Assembly (NCBI RefSeq): GCF_905220565.1
Contig: NC_059396.1
Span: forward strand, 7,165,206 to 7,229,205
Reading direction: 5' to 3'
Source of the DNA: Melitaea cinxia
Taxonomy: Eukaryota; Arthropoda; Insecta; Lepidoptera; Nymphalidae
Length of the DNA: 64,000 nt
Positions 38,801-50,500 of the stretch are shown here, piece by piece; the first letter of the stretch is position 1, and every line of letters begins with the position of its first letter. A model generated the notes under the pieces. That model saw only the letters and a program-made list of their open reading frames with translations. It made no database searches and was not told where the DNA came from. The position numbers and the translations under genes are program-made.

Positions 38801-41800
38801 TATTTATATAGGTGCACATTAAAAAAAAAACAGTCACTGGCATCGCGGATTTTTTTTTTTTGTATGAAGCTAAATTCCGGCAATGAACCTGTTAATTGGC
38901 TAGAGCGCCGACACGGCAAGTCGGAGACGCGGGTTCGAACCCCGCTGGAGCGGTCAATTTTTGATATGATATTCAAAAATGTTTAGAATTCCTAATGTGG
39001 GTAACACAAAAATAAAAATCTTAGATATTAAAAATAGCACGGTGTCGTCTCCTGTCAAAGATTTTCATTGTAATATGAAACTTTGAATAGTTACGGGTTT
39101 CTGTAAAGAGCTCACTATAGACGGCGCCACGGTTAGCTTAAACCGAAAATTAAAAAAAATTATCATATCGAAAATTTCGCTCGAGCGGGTGCATCGTTCC
39201 ATAGCTTAATTGGCTAGAGCGCCGACACGGCAAGTCGGAGACGCGGGTTCGAACCCCGCTGGAGCGGTCAATTTTTGATATGATATTCAAAAATGTTTAG
39301 AATTCCTAATGTGGGTAACACAAAAATAAAAATCTTAGATATTAATAACGAATAGTTCGGTAGGTATAGCGCCAAAGAGTAACAAACTTCCGTCATTATT
39401 GAGGTAAGGGATCTTGCACAAAATCTGGAGCAGCCCGCCTGGACAAGTCCCTTAACCTTACATAAGATCACAGCTAAATAATACTGCTTTGAGTAGTGTT
39501 GTGTTCCTGTTCAGGGGTAGTGGTCGGCAATGCGCTTGCGATGCTTCTGGTATTGCAGACGCGTATAGGCTACGGTTACCGCTTACCGTTAGGTTACCCT
39601 CACAAATTTTCGCATTTATTACGTAATTTACTCATTATACAACTATTTTAAATATTGTAAGCAAAGGGCGGACTTAAAGCTTTATAGCCTTTTCTACCAG
39701 CCGACCTTAATACATACAAGAATTAATGTTAAGATAGATAAAAAAAAAATACATCAATCAAATTAAATAAACTTTTTACTCGTCGCTGGTCATTTCATAT
39801 TGCTTAAAACTATTGTTGTAATTAAAATAGTCCATTTACATAAATAAAATACACACATACATAAATTAAAACTTATTTTACACGTTTGTACATCAATATG
39901 AAAAATAATTGTAATATGTTCTCTTACATGGAGAAAGGCCTATCCAGTGGCCCCAGCAATGGGATGTTACAGGCTGACTCGTGTTCGTATCCTTATTATA
40001 AACGAACGATTTCTTTATAAAGATATACCTTTTACATATATATTAGCCTAATGCTTAACAGACAATAAAATTGTATCAGGTAATTAACTACAACGACTAC
40101 TAAAAATAACGTGGGCAGTGACGCGCGCAGATTTATTACTCGGCTATCAAAGTAGTTCGCTCTTTACAACAGCCTGAATTGACGGTGACGGCGACATGTA
40201 TTTATTTTACAAAAATATTTGAGCCATATCCGTACTTTATTTAATATTTATTTCTACACACACTCATATGTATAAAAATATCCTATTATAAGTAGACTTG
40301 CGGTACACGAAGGCTGAATATAATATATTTTGTATAGAAAATAAGCTTACAAAGAATATTTTATTTAATAAACGCTTAATAAAAAGGTTGGCTATTTCTC
40401 TTCAGAGATTTCAATGTTTCAACTTCCATATAAATATAAAAATCTGTTTATATTTACAAAAAAATGAGATATGTATAACGTGTTATATAATGTTTTTAAA
40501 CTGATAATACATATTTTTCCCGATAAAGATCAGCTTAAAAAATTCCTTGACCCGATTATTACGCACGTTCGCACTTTAGTTATTTATAACTCATATCAAA
40601 TGATATTTCGTGTATATTCACGAAATAACCAAATACACCTTTTGTTAGAACAGCTGCCATTTCCGGAGCCGTGTTTCTGTGTTGTTGCTGAATTTATCAG
40701 ATTTTACTATCACGTGTACTATTATATAATCATACTATATAAAATATTTCCCACATTTAGATTAAATGTAAAAATATTTTTTGACATTACATGAAGTTTT
40801 ATCAATATGTACATTAAGAATAGTTATGTTTTACAAATGTCCGGGTCTACGTTAAATAGATTCGAATGAATAATTAAAATTAAATAGCCTCTGTTCTCCA
40901 TCACAAACGTGTTTTTTATTCGTCGAGAAAGTGAAAAAATTAAATCTTTACGTCCTCGCATAATGAAGTCGCATATTCCAAGTAGGAATGTTTTTATTGA
41001 CGTTAAGAGTTTTTCTGTTTTATTATGTTTGAATGTTTTTGAGAAATACTCAGAAATAATCAAGTAAGATAAAACTAATAGGTAGATCGAATAATTTATT
41101 GTGATCCCATTTTTTTTAATCTGTGATTTTATTTTAATTTAAATTTTATTATTTAATTTTACAACGAAAAACATTAATTTATAATTGCTAAGTAACATTA
41201 TAAAATACGACAATATTATTTAAGATATGCGTTTTTTTTACATTGTCTAGACGTATTTATTCTAGCGTAAAAACGTAGTGTTCTTCCATACAAGTTTTGC
41301 GAATTGCTGCTTCAAATCATCTCAATTATTAATTGTGCGGTTTATAGCTGTGTCAAACTAGTACAAATTATTTCGCCAGTGTCACCTAGAATGGAGATGA
41401 TATAAATCATATAAATTGCCGCTCTATGTCATCACCGCGCACCGCAGGGTTATCTATCACCTTTATTATTATTTACCTACCCTGTTCTAAATTTACATTG
41501 ATAGAACGCGTGTAGGGTATCAAGGATATATTTATTATCGATCGGGTTCTCGAAACAATAGAATAATTAATATATATTCCGTTTCAAAATGGAAAAAAAA
41601 TGGAATATACATCAATCAATTTAAAATGAAAAAAAAAAAAACTGAAATATACATATTTACAATCAACATGTGCTTAAAGGTAAAGTAAATTATATTTTAA
41701 TATTTAAAATTGCGAAAAATAAAATAGTTAAATTTTAGTTGCCATGTTTCTAGTCGCCGTTAATGTATGTCGGCTTATTGGGCTTCGTCGTCTAACTAAA

Positions 41801-44800
41801 TGTACACTATGTGAAATAGTTCTTTCAGCTGTGGTAATATTATTAAACGAATGGTTATTTCGTTTGTTTACATTACAGCCTATGCAGTCCACTGCTGGAC
41901 ATAGGCCTCCACAAGTTTACGCCAAAAATAACGTGAACTCGTGTGTTTTGCCCATAGTCATCACGCTGGGCAGGCGGGTTGGTGACCGCAGTACTGGCTT
42001 TGTCGCACCAAAGACGCTGCTGCCCGTCTTCGGCCTGTGTATTTCAAAGCCAGCAGTTGGATGGTTATCCCGCCATCGGTCGGCTTCTTAAGTTCCAAGA
42101 TGGTTGTGGAACCTTGTTATCCCTTAGTCGCCTCTTACGACACCCACGGGAAGAGAGGGGTTGGCTAAATTCTTTAGTGCCGTAGCCACACAGCATTTCG
42201 TTTGTTTGCTTGATATCAAAAACTACATTCCGAATCGGTGGTACCTTTACCTGTACAAATATAATAATTGATTTTCAAAGTTTTAATTTGTAAAATGACG
42301 ATTCGAAAGTGCTCTTGGAGCCTATTTGAATAAAGCTGTTTTTGATTTTGATAACACCCGTGGCCGTAAAATATCAAGCTATGACTCATTGGGGCATTTA
42401 GCAAGGAGCGTAACAGTAATGATTAATATCGACGACGTAGATAGGCGTAAAAACAAACAAAGTAATTGAACAAATAAAGTAAGCGAAAAAACCAATTATA
42501 GAACTTTTTTATTGAAACTCAGTAGACGATCAGTCAAGTTGAAGGGATCAATAACGGGCACACGATTATGTACCGTGTCGATATTAAAGCGTTTCATACA
42601 TGTGTTAAATATTTTATTGACGTTTTTACGAGTGTGTGTGGGAAAATATGAATAGTTGTTATAAAAATACCTCGCATGTTTTTTGACTGTCATATCTTGA
42701 ATTAAATAATAGCAAATTCTGTCGAATGATCTATTTCGGTGAAAACTTCAATGGGTAATTCTTAGATAACTTTTCGTTCCTATGAAATTTAGGCCTTATT
42801 GTAGTAATACATAACATTGGTATAACGATGGGAATATTGAAATATTAATATTACGAAATTACGACCTATTCATCAAATAATACAAGCTTAATTTCGAGTC
42901 TTGACATAATATTTTAACAGTAATACATTATTTAAAACTAGCTGTGCCCGCGACTTCGTTCCCGTGAAATTTAATAAAATAGTTATTGTTCAGTTCAAAA
43001 ATAAATCTAAAATAAAAGTAGCCTAAGTTACTCCTTATTACATCAGCTTTCTGCCAGTGAAAGTCCCGTCAAAATCGATCCAGTCGTTTCAGAGATTAGC
43101 CGGAACAAACAGACTGACAAACATTCTAAAAAATATTATTTTGGTATATGTACCGTGTATACATACATAATTATGAATTTAGTAAAAAGGGGTTATTTTA
43201 ATATTACAAACAGACACTCCAATTTTATTTATTTGTATAGATTAATTATTTCTAAGAATGTTACCGTTAATGTCAAAATGTCAAAGTAATCGGTTTTTGG
43301 ACGTTTTTTTATCTTTGATCGTTTTTGTAAGGTTAAAGGCTAATTAGAATTGAGATAAACTTAATAAATACCACAACAATTACCACGTAAGGGGTTCAAT
43401 GCTGAATTTACTTACCAGTAGTTAATCAATTCTAAAATTATGTACTTGATATTTCATATACATTTAAAAACTATATTTCAGTGTTAATTTTTAAAATTAA
43501 ACGATTTTTCAGTTTCATTTATATTTGCATATTTCAGTAAATTTAAATAATTAATTATTTATTTTTACTACAAAGTATTAGGAGTTCCTGTAAATAGGTT
43601 TTATATCTCATTTATTTAATATTCTCATTTTTAGTTTATATAATATTGGTGTATTTGTTATTTATATTTTCTAAATGTTTGTCTTTGAAGATACAAACGA
43701 TAATTTCTCTAAGTAGGTGTGGGAGACATAAACACCACATCATAGTTAGGTATGGCATTGTTAGTTCGTTAGTCACAAGGCCTTAGGTGTAATTTATTCC
43801 GTGGCCTCGGCCAAGGTCCTACGTCCTTCAAAGTATAAAAGGATAGATTACTTTGCGCTACTAAATGCGTATTTATTAATTTATTTATAATACAGTATAA
43901 ACTTGGCGTTTATAATTTTTTTTTTTTTACTGCGAAGGTCATTGATTTATAAGAAACCTTTATTTATCCTCATTTAAAAGTAATTTAAAGATGTGAAAAA
44001 AATACTAACCGTGGCTTGATATAGGTATAGCATTTTTATAATCAATTTCACATGATTCTGATGAAGTTTAATCTGGCTTAAACGGTAACCGACATATAAA
44101 ACATTTTGATACATTTTTTTGTTACAATCAAATTCCACCTTATTTTTCAGATATTTCTAGTAGCAATCTGATAGACCAAAAGTTGTAGTTTATTTGTTAA
44201 GGTGAATCAGATCCTAAGATAAGGTCAAATTTACCTCCTGCTGGCAAAGTTTAAGATAAATAAATAAAAAAATAAATTTTATTTTTACTTTTATTTTTTT
44301 TACTTATTTATGTAAAGAAATGTAAACAGAAATTAAAGTCACGACTTGGTTTATATTACAGGAACTATCGATCGAAAGACTCCTAGAAATAGAGTCCCTC
44401 GTGGCCGATCCGAGCGAAGAGTTTCAGTTTCTTCGCGTGGGTCCTGACAGCAACGTGCCTCCTCGGTACCGCGCGCCCGTCTCCAGCCTCTGTCAGATAG
44501 GTAAGCTACAATTACATCACCACCTCCTAGGTACTCCTACTCTCCTAGTACTACGCCGTATGAATTTGGGGCATTTTCTGTTTTTAAATGAAATTTTTTA
44601 TGAGCCTTTTATTTGAAATGAACATCCATATACCTTTTGTCAAAAATCATGTATTATACTTATCGTACAAAAGATTTATTACATAACACTGAAGATCGAC
44701 AATCATGTTGACTGCTTGATTAGTAAAGGTAAGACGTGGTCCTGGAGCTTAATAGGGGTGTAAATTTAATGAAAATTACTTAAGCAATGTAGCAATTAAC

Positions 44801-47449
44801 GACCTTTTTTTTAAAAAAATGTCATATCTCTAGCTGCGATAAATTGAGTTGTCGTATATGGAGGTGTCGTACCATAGGTAGGTGACATATCAAGTTAGGT
44901 CATGAGCAATTATTTAGTATAATATCATTAAAAAAGTATAACTACAAAATGTTTGGCAGTACAAGAAGCAAATTCAAGTTGAGTCATGTCGTGTTACAAA
45001 AATTATTGTTCGTAAAATAAGGTTTACATTGTCTTAAGATTTTAGCTGCAACCGACGCGACATGATCGCGATAAAAACCCGCTAATTTGTTTTTTATTTT
45101 TATTTTTTTATTAGAAAGCAAGGTGCAAGACACCTTTCATTAGACTCTCATTAAAATAATTTCCTATGATTGTAACCAACATTTACTTACTAATTACTAC
45201 TTATATGTTAATACATATAACTGGGGTAGGGCACAGCAGAAAATTTCCTGCTTAAAATCCGGGGCAAACCGACTGGGGCAGCATCTCGATCTTACAGAAG
45301 ATAACAGCTAAATAATACTGCTTTCAAGCAGTGTTGTTTTTCTGTGGTAAGATGACCAGAGCTCCTGGGGCTCATTCAGGCTACCCCCACCGTACTATCG
45401 GTTCCGACCGTGGGGTCGCCAACGCTCTGCGATGCTTGAGTTGTTGCTAGCTACGGTAATCGCTTACCATCAGCTGGTGCCGTATGCTTGCTTGCGGACC
45501 TAGTTGTATAAAAAAAAAAGTAGCTATAAGTCATAAACGTCCATAGTAATAGTATAAAAAGTAATAAAGTAATAATTGAAAAAGTATCGTTATGCATAAA
45601 AGGTTAAAAACCAAGAATATCTTACTTAATCTTTATTACAAAAATTAAAAAAAAAAGACGACGTTAAAACATGTGAGCCTTCAAAACAAGCTTAATTTGT
45701 ATCCCCAAAAATATTCCAACAATGTTGATATGCGACGTTTAGCATTAATTCACTTGTATAAAAAAATAAAACAAGAAAGTCTTGATTTAAATTCAATAAC
45801 GAAATACCGATATGAATATATTTAATTAACATTTATATAAGTAAAATAATATTCATAATTATAACCGGTTTTATACCGATATCTTGTTGCAAACGTTAAA
45901 CGTTAAACATTGCTCTACCGTCATCGTTCATAATCTGTTTGTATACATAGTGAATGCATGAAGTCATAATAAAAAAAAAAAAAAACGTGTCTTTGTAATA
46001 AACAACATTAGAGTTAACTGATTTTTAAAAAAATAAAAAAAAAATTACTTTAATCTATTTTACTTACCGAAATCTTATTGTTATGATTTAATTGTCTGAC
46101 CATATCTCTCTGAAATCGTAGTAAATACACGTTTATATTTTGACAAACATAAAAAATCAAATAAAGCCATAATTCAAACGAGTTCTGTGAGAAAATATGA
46201 TATGAGATTTTTTGTGTTAAATACGCATTGTGTGCATACGCACGGTGGTACATCCTTTGTTGTTTATTTTAATGTAATAAGGCGTTTAGTAAATTTAAAC
46301 AATATATGATATGATTGTATATGCAAAATTGAATGATAACTAAGTATACTTAGAAATATAAAAATAAAAAATTTTTACGAGTTTTAAACACTTTTAACCG
46401 CTTTTCAGAAACTTCTCTCGGTTTTTAATTTGTATAATTAATGTGTCTAAAAAGTTTTTATTACTTTGTTTTTAGTGTGCGTATTTCAATCTAAAATTTA
46501 TTCAATCATCGTCAATTCGGCTAAAATTTATTATGATGTTTAAATGCAATTAGTAGGTAGGTAATATCAATTTGAATAAATGTGTTTATCTACAGACGCT
46601 TATTTTAGTGTTTTAATTCAAATTTCAAGTATACTTAGATGTATACTCTAAATTTACTCGCATGCAAAATTAATCGACTTACCGACTTCCATAAAAAAGT
46701 TAACTAATGACTTGAACAACATCCATAGTTAGAGTAAATCATACGGTCTTAACGTTAATTGTTTTAAGTATCTAGTCATTATTATCTGTAGCCCAAAATA
46801 TCGAATCGAGTGATCACTTATACGGCCCGTTATTTTTTAATAACACTGTAATTAATTACAGCGAAAAAGTAAACAATCTTGTTGTCCTATTTCCCAGCCA
46901 CCTTTCTTGGATACCTCAACTAAGTGTGTTAAGTCGCAAATTATTCGCAACTATCACGCAATATCAACTATATCGCAATATAGGTGTATATATATAGGTG
47001 TATATATATATATATATATATATATATTACTCCGCCGGCTTCAATACTTTCTTTTTAGGCCTACTAAAATTGCGTTAATACAGTCCTTCCTACTACCAAT
47101 TCTCGACTGTGCTGATATTGCATTCCTAGATGTTAAAGAGGAGCAGCTGAATTAGCTTAGGTGCCTTTAGAATCTTTGCATACGGTTCATATTTTTTGAC
47201 TAGCCCGTTGGCGCAGTTTGTAGTGACCCTGCTTTCTGCTCCGAGGGTTGTGGGTTCGATTCCCACCCCGAGTCTGGGTGTAATATAAATATTTATTTAT
47301 ATGTTTATATATGTATTATTTATAAGTATGTTTATCAAAAAAAAAAAAAAAAATATATGTAGCTATATACCAATCGGCTGTTACCTATAACACAAGCATT
47401 AAGTTGCTTACTTTAGGAACAGACGACCGTGTGTGTATTGTGTAAATAT

Positions 47450-47500
<51 letters not shown>

Positions 47501-50500
47501 TATTTGGTCTTTGCAAATATGACCGTCTCCGATGTTCGTAATCGACCTAAGTGGCTTCCTATCCGATTTCGAATAAATACATCCTCTCTTCACTTTATTG
47601 TGTAGTTATCCATCCAGATACTCCCTTTTACCTCAAAAATCGCTTCGAGTTTCTCTGTGATACTCATGAGCGTTTCCTCAGATCATTTTCGACCTTGACA
47701 CTTGAAACTCCTTCTCATACTACTCCCACTTTTGTTCAAACTCCTTTTCTGTTACAGCTGTATTCTATTATAAGTCTGGAATTCTCTTCCCACCCTTTCT
47801 AATAAAACAAGCTCAACCTGTATCAAATAATATTTGAAGGCGTATTGTACGTCACTAAATACTTCAACTTAACTGAGGTAGGGCACAGCAGGAATTTCTT
47901 CCTCAAAATATGGAGCAGCCCGACTGGGGTAGTACCTCGACCTTACAGAAGATCACAGCTAAATAATACTGCTTTCAAGCAGTATTGTGTTCCTGTTGGT
48001 AAGGTGACCAGAGCTCCTGGGGGGATTGGGGATTGGGTCGCCAACGCGCTTGCGATACTTCTGGTGTTGTCTATAAGCTACGGTAATCGCTTACCATCAG
48101 GTGAGCTGTACGCTTGTTTGCCGAACTAGTGATATAAAAAAAAAACGTCATAAATTTGCCTAGCATCTCCGTACAATATATGTGTAGTATTTGTATGTAT
48201 GTTAAAGTTTATATAAATGTGGTGTAGGTGTATGCAGTATATGTATTTATAGTATACTAGCTGACCTGGCGAACTTCGTATCACCTTATTTTTTTCTGAA
48301 ATATAATAATAACATAATATATCAAAATAAAATATAGCCTATCTTTTAAGTTGGATCAAACTGCACACGGTGTGCAAATTTGACTAAAATCGGTTAAGTA
48401 GCTTAGGAGTCCATTGAGGACAAACATTGTGACACGAGATTTATATATATTAAGATGTACAACAGTCACTTTTTATTTATGACATGTAATTTTATTTTTA
48501 TTATTTCAAATGTATCGTATGACACGTTAATTTCATGCCATTGCTTTTTTTAACTCATTGTACCGTTCCTTACCTCTTTTCTTTTAACAATAAAAACAAC
48601 CTGTTCTTTGTACGATAGTATTGTATAAGAGGTAACTTGTTATGTCCATAATAGAGGTGATAACGTAAATCTTTCAAATATTTCGTAACAAATAGCCCCA
48701 ATAATAACTATACAGATCCAGTAAATAAATAATTGCAAACAGCTGCAAGGTATCTACTAGTATAAATAGTACGAAGTTTAAATCTAGTAAGTACTATTGG
48801 TTTTTCAAATGTCAAGAAATCTGTTTGTTTATATATTTTTAGTTTTATATTCTTTCTAACGCTTTGATCAATATACCTATTATCCGAAATACTGATTTTG
48901 ATACTTCGACGCCCCCGGGGAATAAAGTGGTAATAGAGAAAAGTAAATTTTACAGGACCAAGCAATAAACAGTTTTTCTGTTATATCGCTTGTCCTAAAT
49001 GGCCTATAATATTGTATTATACATAATTATTTTCAGCATTTTTTACGTAACATGTAGCTATCAAAATAAAATAAACATCGCGTGTACTTTTAAAGCCATT
49101 GCCAAAAATGTGTAATACTGATTTTTATATTAAATGTATACTAAGTAACGGCATATAACCATTTTATTCCCGTGAAGTTGTAATGTAATGAAAACTATTT
49201 GTATGCATTACGACACTAAAAAAAATAGTATTACACGAATACATAACTTAAAATTCGTAATGAAATATGGAAATCATGTTTGCGTTAAATCGTATCAAAA
49301 ATTAAGCTAATAATAAAGCCGTAATGTACTTTTTATCGACTAACACTTATCGAACACTGCGGTAACGTGTGTTACGGAAATTAGCTATCCATTTTTTTTA
49401 CGTGAATAATGAAAATGGCATAACGGCTTACCAGCTTATTGAGACAGGTTTTCATTCCATATTATATGACTACGATATTATTATGGGTTATAGTAATTGT
49501 GATATGATTTCCGGAGGATAAAAATATAAATTGTTATAACTTCATGGATTTTTAGAACAAAAATATAAAAAAAAAAAATCAGAAGATGTATAACGACTTA
49601 TAGATGCCGAAGATACATAAAAATCAAACAGTGGTAATAGCACTTTACGAGTTTATTCCCCATGGGCATCGACTTGATCAATTACGGTATCTATTATGAT
49701 TTTAAACGGTATATTGAAGAATTATTTTTGTAATGACGATAAAAACATCTTACTAGTTAAAAGAATAAACAACTATGCAGACAAACATGAACCAGAGTTG
49801 AATGTCTCGAAAAATATTCTGAAATTTGTTCATTTATTAAAAATTAATACAAAATTTGGTAATAATTTTATATGTATATATAGTACACGTTTGTTTATCC
49901 ACACTTAGCTGTACATATTGTTGAATATAACGGTCGTGTATTACAGGCAACAAGCAGATCGCGGCGCTGGTGGTGTGGGCGCGCGACATCCCGCACTTCA
50001 GCCAGTTGGAGCTGGAGGACCAGGTGGTGCTCATTAAGGCCTCGTGGAACGAGCTGCTGCTCTTCGCCATCGCCTGGCGCTCTATGGAGGCACGCCTACT
50101 CTTAAATCATTTACCTAGCAACTAAATATTTTATGCACATTTATGGTTACTGATCTAAACTTGTTATGGAAACACTAATAAACTTGGATGATGATATATC
50201 TGGCGTTGACTCTTAATGTATTTTATTTGGGGCTACGCCATTATATTTTGTGGCCATAAGAGAGAATTTTAAAAAGTAGATTAAAATAATGCGCCTTCAA
50301 TAAAGACAAACAAGACAAACTCTTTCGCTAATAAAATTTGTCTAGCAATAAATTTATTTTAATTAATAATAAATATTCGTTGAGTGTGATATATATTAAT
50401 ATATTTAATTTCACACACAATTTTTAATATATTTAGTAATGTATTTTGTTTTTATTATTATTTTTTTAATTCTGCTTTTACAAGTCAGCGGTAGCTTTAA

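Larger units (their letters stand above)
37970..39342 (+). repeat. tandem array of 311-bp tRNA-containing units
   Basis: The TTAA of successive tRNA-like D-arms lies at 37970, 38281, 38592 (interrupted, resuming 38892) and 39206. This gives periods of 311, 311 and 314 once the 296-bp insert and its duplicated TTAA are removed. Copies are almost identical, including the linker with GGTGTCGTCTCCTGTCAAAG and GACGGCGCCACGGTTAGC. The last unit stops at 39342. Near-identity suggests recent amplification or homogenisation. Confidence 0.85.
32540..39353. mobile_element. 6.8-kb composite block with inverted tRNA-unit arms and 11-bp target duplication
   Basis: TAATAACGAAT occurs at 32540-32550 and 39343-39353 and interrupts the repeat described at 32431. 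The left arm (32551-32867) is one 311-bp-type unit in minus orientation. The right arm (37970-39342) has about four units in plus orientation. Between them is a TTAA-flanked 5.1-kb element. The arrangement resembles a foldback element (long arms made of tandem units), but the two ends stop at different points of the unit, so simple terminal inverted repeats are not seen. No transposase is encoded. Confidence 0.65.
23357..44361. other. usp intron 3 (21 kb, transposon-filled)
   Basis: GT-AG. Contains the BEL/Pao element (23859-32169), the composite tRNA-unit block (32551-39342), a 'GGGCACAGCAG' family repeat fragment (about 39400-39600), two dispersed repeats (41878-42185 and 42937-43140) and otherwise AT-rich DNA. 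No host exon is recognisable in it. Confidence 0.85.
47040..47805 (+). pseudogene. LINE reverse-transcriptase C-terminal remnant interrupted by a SINE
   Basis: 47050-47197 reads PTKIALIQSFLLPILDCADI and on to a CIRFIF-like end. After the SINE, 47507 onward resumes with GLCKYDR, RPKWLPIRF and FTSKIASSF, and then ETPSH. These are the same blocks, in the same order, as the remnant at 33.9-36.4 kb. Several stops and frame shifts show it is dead. Confidence 0.65.
44501..49946. other. usp intron 4
   Basis: GT-AG, 5.4 kb. Holds a GGGCACAGCAG-family repeat (45220-45515), a LINE remnant interrupted by a SINE (47040-47805), a second GGGCACAGCAG copy (47870-48140) and an ACTAGCTGACC-family repeat (48250-48455). 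The rest is AT-rich. Confidence 0.85.

Noticed and set aside
37970..39342. CRISPR-like array
   Set aside because: Regular 311-bp spacing is due to whole-unit tandem duplication. There are no short repeats with unique spacers, and the DNA is from an animal.
40298..41063. Three open frames of 68-107 codons in usp intron 3
   Set aside because: AT-rich, hydrophobic or lysine-rich chance frames without splice sites or similarity.
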